Shown here in pieces: positions 1 to 8,359 of a DNA stretch of 64,000 nt. A program made the translations under genes and the position numbers. Origin of the DNA: JAUWKC01 sp035529895 (GTDB lineage: Bacteria; Planctomycetota; Phycisphaerae; Sedimentisphaerales; Anaerobacaceae); NCBI GenBank assembly GCA_035529895.1, contig DATKVV010000046.1, forward strand, positions 23,888-87,887, given 5' to 3'. Numbering within the stretch: the first letter of the stretch is position 1; every line of letters begins with the position of its first letter. The notes under the pieces are model-generated. The model saw only the letters and a list, made by a program, of their open reading frames with translations. It had not been told where the DNA came from and made no database searches.

Positions 1-181
1 CTCTGTCAAAACACCTGTTCGGGTCATACTGCTTCTCATTTTGTGTCCCGTTGCTTTTGGTCTTAACCTCAGCCCCATGCGCTGTGCAACAGACAATTAA
101 GTGCGAAATGGCTAACACGATGAATAGCGTCGCGGTTGTTATGTTTCGAAGGCTTCCAGATAGAGGGTTAGGTTTTTTCAT
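1..181 (-). CDS. Secreted or membrane protein, N-terminal fragment cut by window edge
   Basis: An open frame starts at an ATG at 181 and runs off the left edge (60 codons). A GGAG sits 8 nt before the ATG. The first 37 residues look like a signal peptide: Lys near the start, a hydrophobic run (TLFIVLAISHLIV), then CC-T-A-H-G-A, so a lipoprotein or Sec signal is possible. The remainder (AEVKTKSNGTQNEK...) is polar. It lies 78 nt downstream of the TolC-type gene in the same direction, where a periplasmic adaptor of the efflux system is often found. That role is inference, because no adaptor motif is present in the visible part. Confidence 0.5.
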   Translation of the reverse strand, partial: MKKPNPLSGSLRNITTATLFIVLAISHLIVCCTAHGAEVKTKSNGTQNEKQYDPNRCFDR

Positions 182-259
182 TTGACAGCTCCCGTCGGAC
201 ACTCAAGAGTATTTTCCACCTATTCGTGCGCCGTGTCACGCTGACATATAAGGTCGGGT

Positions 260-1612
260 TTATTTGGCGGCGGTCGTGTCAATAATAGTTCCCAGTTTGG
301 CGCCGGCCAGCATCTCCAGTTCGCCGAGCCGCTGCAGGTTGTTCGTAACTGCGCGTTCATAATTCAGTTGGTATCCCAGCAGCATACGCTGTGCGTCAAT
401 CAGGCTCAAAAAATCGACCGTCCCTCCCTTATAGGCGGTTTCCGACACACTAAGCAGCTCTTCGGCCTTCGGCACCAGAACATCCCTGTACAGCTTTATC
501 TTCCGCCCGCTGTCCTCAAAATCGTACAGCGCGCGCTCCGCGCCAGCTATGATTGAGTTTTCCTCCTGCGCTCTCTGTTGCGATGCCTTCCTCACATTCG
601 CCTCAGCCTGCAACTGTGCCGCCTTGTAACTCTTGCGCCAGATGGGCAGATTCATACTGAACATAAGAATAACAGGGTCCTTCCCGCTGTCTCTGGTACC
701 CGCCATCAGTGCCTCGTCGGTCTGAATCCAGTCAACGCCTACTCCTATCTCAGGGTAGAACTTCTTCCTGGCCACCTCCAATCTGGACCTCGCGTTCTCC
801 ACCTCGAAGTCCATAGCCTGAAGCTCAGGATTGTGCGTCTTCAGTGCCGCCACAATCTCGCTCCGTCTTACCTCCACGGCCTCGAACTTCACTTTTTCGG
901 GCCAGGGCAGCATTTCGAAACTTCCGCGATTAAGAACCGCATTAAGCCGGGCCACAATCGGCTCCCTCATAGCCTCAAGACTTTTCAAGTGGTCTTCGAG
1001 CTTTGCCAGTTCCACCTGTGCACGTATCACATCCGGGTGACCCGCCGCCGCCGCCACATATTTCGTCCGCGCAACCTCTTCGAAATGCTTTATCAGCTCA
1101 AGGTTCTCTCTGGCTATCTCAACCGCCCTCGCCAAGTACGCGTATTCATAAAACGCATCCTTCACTTCGAAAAACAGCTTCAGCTTCCCGGCTTCGTACC
1201 GTTGCCGCGCAGCTTTGGCCGCCGCCGCCGCCGCGTCCGCCCTCGCCTCAATCTCACCGAACCACGGAAAAGCCTGCATTATCCCGAACCTGTTCTTCTG
1301 CGGCCCGACCCTCGTCTCGACCTCCTCTATGAAGTAGCCGTATGTAAATCTTGGGTCGGGCAGCGCCTTGGCCTGAGGCACCTGTTCCAGCGCCGCTTTC
1401 CATTCTTCAAAAGCGGCTTTAAGACCCGCGTTGTTCAGCGCTGCGTATCGAAGATAATCCTGCAAGCTTACCGGCGTATTAGCATCAGGGAAATCTTCAG
1501 GGCTTGCAAAAGCCTGTTTCCTTTTGCCGTAATCGACAGAATCCGAGCACAAACCGTCAGCCATGACTGACACCGCCGCCATCACGCCGAAAAAGATAAC
1601 AATCCGCTTCAT
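260..1612 (-). CDS. TolC-family outer-membrane efflux protein
   Basis: This 450-residue protein begins with a Sec signal peptide (about residues 1-18). Two repeats of long amphipathic helices follow, separated by short beta segments, as expected for the OEP/TolC fold that forms a trimeric outer-membrane channel for RND or ABC efflux pumps. Typical traits are the N-terminal SLQDYLRYAALNNAGLKAA segment and the C-terminal Y-x-x-G-x-x-D-F-L-x-L-I-D-A-Q motif. The latter is common in heavy-metal CzcC/CusC-like members, but the substrate cannot be decided from sequence. A near-ideal ribosome site (AAGGAGGT, 6 nt before the ATG) sets the start. A promoter lies just upstream and a partial secreted gene follows, so this is probably the first gene of an efflux operon continuing left. 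Confidence 0.9.
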   Translation of the reverse strand: MKRIVIFFGVMAAVSVMADGLCSDSVDYGKRKQAFASPEDFPDANTPVSLQDYLRYAALNNAGLKAAFEEWKAALEQVPQAKALPDPRFTYGYFIEEVETRVGPQKNRFGIMQAFPWFGEIEARADAAAAAAKAARQRYEAGKLKLFFEVKDAFYEYAYLARAVEIARENLELIKHFEEVARTKYVAAAAGHPDVIRAQVELAKLEDHLKSLEAMREPIVARLNAVLNRGSFEMLPWPEKVKFEAVEVRRSEIVAALKTHNPELQAMDFEVENARSRLEVARKKFYPEIGVGVDWIQTDEALMAGTRDSGKDPVILMFSMNLPIWRKSYKAAQLQAEANVRKASQQRAQEENSIIAGAERALYDFEDSGRKIKLYRDVLVPKAEELLSVSETAYKGGTVDFLSLIDAQRMLLGYQLNYERAVTNNLQRLGELEMLAGAKLGTIIDTTAAK

Positions 1613-1644
1613 TTGGTTACCTCCTTAAGCATATACCCCAAGGG

Positions 1645-1673
1645 ATAGTAGTACTGTTATTTTTTGCTGACAA
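1645..1673 (-). promoter_or_regulatory. Sigma70-type promoter of the TolC gene
   Basis: On the minus strand TTGTCA (1668-1673) and TACTAT (1645-1650) are separated by exactly 17 nt. They lie about 35 nt upstream of the TolC-type start codon and its strong ribosome site. The motif match is seen directly; activity is inferred. Confidence 0.55.
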
Positions 1674-2233
1674 CACTATCACGCTCATATTTGGCCTTGT
1701 CAAGGACTAAACTGTGCGCACTCTTTCTTTTTCATAGTTGCGTGCTATCAGTCGTAATCCCCTCTGCCGCCGACAGCAGAGTTTCTACACCGGCTCTTAA
1801 TCTGTAAAGGCCAAAGGCACGGCCTCGCAAGAAATATACGAAAAAAAATAAAAATCTTTGTTGACGGGTAGCGCGACGTAAGCATAATAAATGATTGCTT
1901 CCTAACTTGGGGTTAAAGAAAGGGCTTGGCCACATCCAAAGAGCGGTGGTTGCCGCGGTGCTTTTATGAAAATTTACTGCCGAGATTCTAACTATCATGC
2001 AGGGGAGGTGCAGCTCGGGCAATTCCAGCGACCCTGCCACACGAAATCCTGTAACGCCCAGGTTGTAATCAGTAATCAGTCCGGGACGCAGCCGCAAACC
2101 CTGCGGACATCTCTATATATCAATTGTATTCTTTTGCCGAACAAGGGAAAGTGCTTTGCCCGAGCGGCTTTCGGCTGCAGAACGCTACGGGCTGCATCAA
2201 TAGAAAATCTCAATACGTAAGGGAGGTAAGAAC
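1674..2233. other. Intergenic region, no gene recognised
   Basis: About 560 nt between the divergent TolC-type gene and the secreted protein at 2234. Short open frames here have no ribosome site and no recognisable protein character. The only clear signal is the strong AGGGAGG ribosome site a few bases before 2234. I see no tRNA, repeat or hairpin terminator. Confidence 0.5.
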
Positions 2234-3349
2234 ATGAAAACGTGCAGGAAGAAAATCCGAGCAATTCACAGTGTGGTGGTACTGTGTTTCCTGGGTCTTG
2301 TACTGTCAGCATTGCCGGCGAACGCTGCGTACCTGCTGACACAAGGTGAAATAACCCAAACCGTCGAGCCGATAATAGGCACAACAGACGTCGTATCATT
2401 CTACAACTATTACAGCGACAGCGCGCACACGCCATTCGTAGAGGACAACGTAAGCAAAATCTATCTCTACGTGGACCCGAACGGCAACCTCAGCCTCGTA
2501 ATGCACCATTCCATAGATAATAGTACATGTACAAATATAAGAGCGAACTTCAATTTGGAGGGAGTGCCGGCCGGGGCCTTTGTTGCCGTCAGTGATGACC
2601 CGAAATCCTGGGACTACCCGGCGGAATTAAGCCTCGACAGGGATTTGGAAGGCTCCTGGGTAGGCGCTCGCAACGCCGATGGCGGCGCCATCGCGGGGCT
2701 GCCGACCGACGAAGGCTGGTGTATAACGGTAGAACCCAATTTCATTAGTGGAATTGTCCGCTGGGACTTTGGAACACCTACCGAAACAAAGAACCTTGAC
2801 ATGAACGAACCCGTACAAATATGCCTCAATCTTTTACAAGAAGTCTCGCTCGACATCAAGCCCGGCAGTTGTCCCAATCCCCTTAACGTCAGGAGCTTCG
2901 GCGTACTGCCCGCGGCGGTCCTCGGGTCAGAGGACTTCGACGTAAACACTATTGACATAGCTTCTATTCGGCTGGCCGGTGTTGCCCCGATCCGCAGCGG
3001 CTTCGAGGATGTTGCGACTCCGCTGCGGGACGCCAATGAGTGTGAATGCACACCGGCAGGCCCCGATGGATTCACCGACCTGACGCTGAAGTTCAAAACT
3101 CAGGAGATTGTGCACAAGCTGGTAGAACAGAGCGAACTCTTTCCCGACCAGGTTTTGCCATTAACCCTCGACGGTGTCCTACTCAATGGGACGCCCATAG
3201 TGGGAACCGATTGCATTGTTATTCGCGGCCGCGTGCCGCTAGCCGTGCTTGCCAAGAGAGCAGACGTCAATTGTGACGGGAAAGTCGACAACTTCGATTT
3301 TGCCATGATAGCGAAATACTGGCTTATACCTACCGCCGAGTGCGATTAA
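2234..3349 (+). CDS. Secreted protein with IKPGS-type module and C-terminal dockerin-like repeat
   Basis: 371 residues with a clear Sec signal peptide (basic start, hydrophobic stretch, ALPANA cleavage site near residue 32). Residues of about 30-200 form a beta-rich domain I do not recognise. About 205-320 holds the module beginning DIKPGSCPNPLN and ending in GFTDLTLKF, a recurrent domain in secreted proteins of environmental bacteria and archaea. The end (D-V-N-C-D-G-K-V-D...F-x-x-I-A-K-Y-W-L) is one half of a dockerin-like Ca-binding repeat, which planctomycetes place at the C-terminus of many exported proteins. The start is fixed by AGGGAGG. It is probably a cell-surface or extracellular protein; no catalytic motif is seen. 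Confidence 0.75.
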   Translation: MKTCRKKIRAIHSVVVLCFLGLVLSALPANAAYLLTQGEITQTVEPIIGTTDVVSFYNYYSDSAHTPFVEDNVSKIYLYVDPNGNLSLVMHHSIDNSTCTNIRANFNLEGVPAGAFVAVSDDPKSWDYPAELSLDRDLEGSWVGARNADGGAIAGLPTDEGWCITVEPNFISGIVRWDFGTPTETKNLDMNEPVQICLNLLQEVSLDIKPGSCPNPLNVRSFGVLPAAVLGSEDFDVNTIDIASIRLAGVAPIRSGFEDVATPLRDANECECTPAGPDGFTDLTLKFKTQEIVHKLVEQSELFPDQVLPLTLDGVLLNGTPIVGTDCIVIRGRVPLAVLAKRADVNCDGKVDNFDFAMIAKYWLIPTAECD

Positions 3350-3582
3350 TTATTCACAGATGCAAAAGATTCTTTCTGCTCCGGAAGGGCTGCGGATTTG
3401 ACGTTCGCGGCCCTTTGTCTCACACCGCTCAAGAACCTGACCATCCCGCTCCTGGGTTCTGCCATCTGGTCAATCAGTCCTATCGTTATTTGCCGAACAG
3501 AGGGTTATTCCTTCCGTTGAAGGGCTATCCCGAAATACCCCAGCCGTACGAAATTCAAGCCTGATGTTGCTGGGGCCGCTAC

Positions 3583-4716
3583 CTATTCTATAACGTGGAT
3601 ATTCTTCTTCTTGCACATGTCCTTCAATACTTTCGGCCAGACGGTGGCGCTGACTTCGCCGATATGGGCTTTTTTCAGCAGGAGCATGAAGGTTCGCGAC
3701 TGGCCGATGCCGCCGCCAATGCTTAGCGGCAGCTCGTTATTGATGATTCCCTGGTGGTAGGGCAGCTTGAGGAAATCAAGCTGGCCGGAAATCTTAAGCT
3801 GCTGCTTGAGCGTCTCTGCGTTGACGCGAATACCCATTGATGTAAGCTCATGCCGACGTTTTGTAACCGGGTTCCAGACGAGAATGTCGCCGTTGAGGCC
3901 GTGCATGGGTCGGCCGTCCTGCGAGGTTGTCGGGGTCACCCAGTCATCATAATCAGCCGCTCTCATTTCGTGGGGGTAGCCGTCCTCGAGGACCCAGCCG
4001 ATGCCAATGATAAATACGGCGGAGCATTCCTTGGCGATTTCGGTCTCACGCTGCTTGCGGGGCAGGTCGGGAAATTTCTCAAGCATCTCCTCGGCGTGAA
4101 TGAAAACCAGTTCATCCGGCAGGTCGGGATACTTGTCCGTCTTAAGCTGGGGAAACAGCTCCTGCACGTGCCGCTCGGCGCCTTTGAGGACCTTCCATAT
4201 CTTCTCCACGACCTGGCGGAGGAACTTGAGGTTCCGCTGCTCGGCGGTTATCGCCAGCTCCCAGTCCCACTGGTCCACATACGCGCTGTGGTCGTTGTCG
4301 AGGAAGTAATCCTTCCGTACCGCCCGCATATCGGTCAGCAGACCCTCGCCCACTTTCATCCCGAACTGCTTGAGGGCAATCCGCTTCCACTTGGTAGCGG
4401 CCTGGACCACCTGTGCATCGACGGGGTTCTTGTTGTGGTCGTTCGATATGTGGAACTGGATGGGCGTGCGCGAGCCGTCACGGTCCAGCAGGTCGTTGAC
4501 GCCGCTCTCGACGTCAACTATTAGAGGAACCGTGACGCGGATAAGATTCAGCTCTTTGCACAGATTCTCCTCTATGTAGTCCTTCACCGCATAGGTGGCA
4601 AGCTGGGTCTCCTTTGGGGACAGCAGCGAGTTGTAATCCTGTGGCAGGATTTTCTCCAGTTCGGCATAGTCGCCAATGCCCGGCCCGGCAAGGTCTGCTG
4701 CTTTCTTGTCTCGCAT
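3583..4716 (-). CDS. asnA: Aspartate-ammonia ligase (asparagine synthetase A)
   Basis: This cytosolic enzyme makes asparagine from aspartate, ammonia and ATP, with a class-II aminoacyl-tRNA-synthetase-like fold. Family features include the N-terminal K-E-T-Q-L-A-T-Y-A-V segment, ESGVNDLLDRDGSRTPI, the W-D-W-E-L motif after SAYVDQ, and the C-terminal LPLSIGGGIGQSR motif 3. The start is the ATG at 4716, which has GAGGAG 8 nt upstream; an in-frame start 12 codons earlier lacks a ribosome site. At 377 residues it is longer than the roughly 330 usual for E. coli-type AsnA, the extra being spread through the middle and C-terminus. It stands alone, with no amino-acid operon next to it. Confidence 0.93.
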   Translation of the reverse strand: MRDKKAADLAGPGIGDYAELEKILPQDYNSLLSPKETQLATYAVKDYIEENLCKELNLIRVTVPLIVDVESGVNDLLDRDGSRTPIQFHISNDHNKNPVDAQVVQAATKWKRIALKQFGMKVGEGLLTDMRAVRKDYFLDNDHSAYVDQWDWELAITAEQRNLKFLRQVVEKIWKVLKGAERHVQELFPQLKTDKYPDLPDELVFIHAEEMLEKFPDLPRKQRETEIAKECSAVFIIGIGWVLEDGYPHEMRAADYDDWVTPTTSQDGRPMHGLNGDILVWNPVTKRRHELTSMGIRVNAETLKQQLKISGQLDFLKLPYHQGIINNELPLSIGGGIGQSRTFMLLLKKAHIGEVSATVWPKVLKDMCKKKNIHVIE

Positions 4717-4995
4717 TTGGTTTTCTCCTCGGCGTGATTCGCCATTAAACAATATTCAGTTTGTTCGATTATCGCCGCCAAATCTTACGGCTGGCCGGAA
4801 GAATGTCAAGAATTTGTTTTATCGCAAGCGGCCCTGCAACCATCGACAGCTTAACAATAGTGACGCACATTCGCAGGAAAATATGGGTAAAGGAGCCCTG
4901 TTTGGGATAATAGCGGCGCCCGGTACTGCCTGTTAACAGTGCACACAACATAAAAATCGGGGCCGGGCCTTTCGTGGATGCGAAAGAAAGCCCCT

Positions 4996-6066
4996 TCAAT
5001 ATTGCCAGCCGGTCAGCCATCTATCGAGCAGAAAACCCAAATCATGGTAATCAACACACCCGTCCCTCGGTTCAAAGTCCGCGCCCTCGCACCAGTTGTT
5101 CGGCTCGCCGCAGTCGCTACTCAACCAATATGCGGCGAACACAGCGACATCATCGAAATCGACCCAATCATCGCCCGTCAGGTCTGCCTGAACGTTAATT
5201 ATCTCAAGAATCCATGTGGCATAGGAGCTCACGCGCACCCCGTCGAGATAATCGGGCTCGAGTATTTCCGGATACGTCCTGTTGCGGAACCAGGCCTGGT
5301 AAAGAATATAATTCGGGTCACCTTCATGGCCCGCCTCGTAGTGTACGCCAACCGCCCGCGACAGTCCCGCCACCTTCCACTCGGCCCCGTCATATATAAA
5401 CCATCCGCCGCCGGAGTCGTGCCAGGCAAGAGTGCTTTCATAAACAGCGGATTGGCCCTCGTTAAGGCCGTCAAAATCAGCAACGATGATATCTGAAATC
5501 AAAGTGCCTATGGCGCTGCCGTTTTCGGTCTGGTCGATTCTGTTTGTGCCGAACCGCAGGGTTGTATTGGTTGAATTTGCCCAGTCATACCCATAGGTGG
5601 CGCCGTCGGTCTGGAGTAATCCACCCCTGCCGTCACCGTAACCGGCCAGCACCGCCGGCTGTCCTGCTTCGTCAGCGCCCGTGTAAGGGCCGGCGTAATG
5701 AGCAAGCTCGGGATTTCCGCCGTCCGCTGTCGTTAGTCTGACCAATTGAATATCGGCATTGCCCAAAGGCCCGCCCATCCACTCTGCGTTGTAATGACAC
5801 GTATAAGAAACACCGTCAATTTTGACCGTTGCCGGAACTGTTTTTTGGTGGCGGGTCGTAAGAACCCAATTTGGAGCAATTACGACAAACGAGGCGTTAC
5901 TGCTCCACCGGCCGACAACATTGGAATCCGGCCTGTCCGTCCAGGTCGCCAGGTTCGGTTCCCCATCGGGATGCAAAACGACAGCGAACCCCGGCCCACT
6001 GCAACAAAACACGAGCATTGCCACAAACAGCCCGTGCAGGATGCTTTTTCGCATTCGGTATTTCAT
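4996..6066 (-). CDS. Secreted trypsin-like serine protease with C-terminal dockerin-like repeats
   Basis: 356 residues from the ATG at 6066, chosen because it gives a proper signal peptide (MKYRMRKSILHGLF... to about residue 28). The ribosome site is weak (GGAAG), and the frame stays open upstream. The trypsin/S1 triad is readable: His73 in WVLTTRHQ, Asp105 in NADIQLV and Ser218 in HDSGGGW (usual form GDSGGP, so the Pro is replaced). The C-terminal 65 residues hold two dockerin-like halves, D-L-T-G-D-D-W-V-D-F-D-D...YWL and DGCVDYHDLGFLLDRWL. It is likely exported and anchored or assembled through the repeats. Substrate is unknown. Confidence 0.8.
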   Translation of the reverse strand: MKYRMRKSILHGLFVAMLVFCCSGPGFAVVLHPDGEPNLATWTDRPDSNVVGRWSSNASFVVIAPNWVLTTRHQKTVPATVKIDGVSYTCHYNAEWMGGPLGNADIQLVRLTTADGGNPELAHYAGPYTGADEAGQPAVLAGYGDGRGGLLQTDGATYGYDWANSTNTTLRFGTNRIDQTENGSAIGTLISDIIVADFDGLNEGQSAVYESTLAWHDSGGGWFIYDGAEWKVAGLSRAVGVHYEAGHEGDPNYILYQAWFRNRTYPEILEPDYLDGVRVSSYATWILEIINVQADLTGDDWVDFDDVAVFAAYWLSSDCGEPNNWCEGADFEPRDGCVDYHDLGFLLDRWLTGWQY

Positions 6067-6999
6067 AACTTCCGAGCGAACATTTGCAACAAACACCCGG
6101 TGACCTTCCTTCGGCGGGTCACCCATCCTCCTTCTGAGCCTTGCAGGCCCGCAACTGTACAATAACAGATTTAAGGGGGTTGGTTCAAGCAAAAAACACG
6201 GTTCTACTGGCGAGACCACGGCTGAACGAAGTGTAGCAGGGCTGAACGGAGAGATTTTTCTGCCCATTCTTGCCGGGCATTTCCCACCGTCTGACATTGG
6301 TCATACACTCTTCCCTTACAAACCAAGGCCGCTGAATCTTACAGGGGTCGCGTAAAACTTGGCTGACGGTATTTGCCCGCGTCGCATTATTGCGGCACTT
6401 GCGAATTACGGTGTATTCTATTTGACAATGTCCCGGCAACAGCCTATTGCATCTTATGCTCGAGAAAGAGAACGTCGACGTGAAAAGGTTTTTAGTTGGT
6501 TTTTTGCTTCCGGCCCTGAGTGTGGCCGCAGTGATTTGGTTGCAGCGCAGAGCCAACCCGCTCCTCTGGGCGACATTGTCTTTGACATGAAATATCGCGA
6601 CGTGGGCGCCCCGCAGGAGGAAAACGGAAGACAAGAAGCTTTCCCCCTGGATATGGGGCTTAGGCATTAGGTGCTCCACTTTCTATTTCCTGCGTTCCCG
6701 GCGGTCGCCATCAATCAATCGGAACATGTTTATTGGTGAACTAAGCAGACTGGCCGGCCCTTCCGACCATTTCACCAGAAGCTTATGATGGCAATCATCG
6801 AAAAGCAGCCCCGCCTTAAGGGACGGCAGCGTAGGTTAAATCCCCAATAGCGCTGCCCAAACCGGCATATACCGGCTCGCCAATGCCCGATGCACAAATG
6901 CCGCCAGACGACTATATCCCCTGCTGATTTCCTTTCCTGATGTCACCTGAAGTTCCCCTTTTGCGTATCTGCGGTAAGGGGTCTGGCCGGCTACCTCTC
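6067..6999. other. Intergenic region, no confident gene
   Basis: About 930 nt between two minus-strand genes. A possible plus-strand small membrane protein starts at the ATG at 6456 or the GTG at 6480 and ends at 6590. It has one hydrophobic helix (FLVGFLLPALSVAAVIW), and TTGACA occurs 30 nt upstream at a plausible -35 position, but the ribosome site is poor and I do not call it. The rest has no recognisable RNA gene, repeat or terminator. Confidence 0.4.
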
Positions 7000-7944
7000 T
7001 TAGGCTTCTTGTCCGAGCCACGCCACGAACTTCTTCAAACCCTCTTCAATCGTCGTTGACGGATTGTAACCTAACTCCCGCACAGCCTTGGTAACATCGG
7101 CATACGTTCGCTCCACGTCGCCCGGCTGAGCCGGCTGATATTCTTTAACCGCCTTCTTGCCCAGGGCTTTTTCAATCTCGGTAATCAAGTCGTTCACCGA
7201 TATCGGTCTTGACTCGCCCAGATTGTAAATGTTGAACCCCTCGCACCTTTCCATCGCTGCTACTGTGCCGTCGATTATATCGTCGATGTATGTGAAGTCG
7301 CGCATCATAGAACCGTCGCCGTAAACAGGTATCGCCTTGTCCTGCTCGATAAGCCGGCAGAATTTGTGGATGGCCAAATCGGGCCTCTGCCGCGGACCGT
7401 AAACGGTGAAAAAACGCAGGCAGGTTACGTTGACGCCGTAGAGATGGTGGTACGTATGGCAGATTAGCTCGCCGGCCTTTTTCGTCGCCGCATAAGGAGA
7501 GATTGGATAATCGACATTATCATCCTCGCTGAAGGGCACTTTTTTGTTATTGCCGTACACGCTCGAACTTGAGCCGAAGATGAACTTCTTGATTTTATGT
7601 CTTGTCGCGGCTTCGAGCAGGGCCATCGTTCCATTCACGTTGACATCCGCGTAAAGGAGCGGCTTGGCGATTGATGGCCTTACCCCCGCCCGCGCCGCCA
7701 GATGGACGATTATCTCGATGCCCTCGCCCATTGCCTTGTCCATAGCGGCGCCGTCACGAATATCGGCTTCGAGGAGCTGGAAAGCCTCATTCTTCAGACA
7801 GCCCCCAATGTTCCGGCGTTTGATTCGCGGGTCGTAAAAATCGTCGAAGTTATCAACCCCGACCACCTCCCAGCCCTCGGCCAAAAGCCGCTCGCTCAAA
7901 TGTGGCCCGATAAACCCCGCCGCTCCCGTAACCAGTGCCTTCAT
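7000..7944 (-). CDS. NAD-dependent sugar-nucleotide epimerase, UDP-glucuronate 4-epimerase-like
   Basis: A 314-residue extended short-chain dehydrogenase. It has the N-terminal nucleotide motif TGAAGFIG at residues 6-13, the Y-x-x-x-K catalytic pair in SPYAATKKAGE, and the GPRQRPDLAIHKF segment typical of UDP-glucuronate epimerases. The neighbouring Ugd makes UDP-glucuronate, so conversion to UDP-galacturonate is the natural reading, although specificity within this family is hard to assign. It is the last gene of the minus-strand unit ugd / small membrane protein / epimerase, and likely supplies an acidic sugar for surface polysaccharide. Confidence 0.85.
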   Translation of the reverse strand: MKALVTGAAGFIGPHLSERLLAEGWEVVGVDNFDDFYDPRIKRRNIGGCLKNEAFQLLEADIRDGAAMDKAMGEGIEIIVHLAARAGVRPSIAKPLLYADVNVNGTMALLEAATRHKIKKFIFGSSSSVYGNNKKVPFSEDDNVDYPISPYAATKKAGELICHTYHHLYGVNVTCLRFFTVYGPRQRPDLAIHKFCRLIEQDKAIPVYGDGSMMRDFTYIDDIIDGTVAAMERCEGFNIYNLGESRPISVNDLITEIEKALGKKAVKEYQPAQPGDVERTYADVTKAVRELGYNPSTTIEEGLKKFVAWLGQEA

Positions 7945-7953
7945 GTAACCCCC

Positions 7954-8319
7954 TTAGGCGTATATGATGATGACCACCCCTACGGCAAAAGCGACCAGAG
8001 CCAGCATCCGAAGAACAAAAGCTGACTGGTTTTGAGCCCACTCAAAGATGGGGCGCAGCCTGCCCGGGCCCATCACAAATATCAAAAGCCCCGATATAAG
8101 GAACAGAATCCCAAACGTCAATATCACCCAGAAGTTCTTGCATTCACCAGCGGCAACAAAGAATACAATTGCCATCGCGAATCTTATCAGGCCCGCAAAG
8201 TATATTCGGTTTCCCTTTTTGAAGAATTCCATCAGCCACTTTATCACGCCGGGTTTGAGAAAATACGCAATCGCAATAAGAACAATAACTATTCCTATGA
8301 TTTTAACAACCAGGTCCAT
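7954..8319 (-). CDS. Small four-helix membrane protein of unknown function
   Basis: 121 residues with four predicted membrane segments (about 4-20, 42-58, 64-84 and 102-120) joined by short basic loops. I do not recognise the family. It sits between ugd and the epimerase gene in the same direction with short gaps (40 and 9 nt), so it is co-transcribed with the polysaccharide genes. A structural or accessory role in that pathway is only inference. Confidence 0.7.
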   Translation of the reverse strand: MDLVVKIIGIVIVLIAIAYFLKPGVIKWLMEFFKKGNRIYFAGLIRFAMAIVFFVAAGECKNFWVILTFGILFLISGLLIFVMGPGRLRPIFEWAQNQSAFVLRMLALVAFAVGVVIIIYA

Positions 8320-8359
8320 CCCTTTGTCCTTTCATTGCATCGAGATTCGATTTTATCGT

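Noticed and set aside
578..1570. Long plus-strand open frame of 330 codons
   Set aside because: It is antisense to the clear TolC-type gene, has biased His/Arg/Leu composition and no ribosome site.
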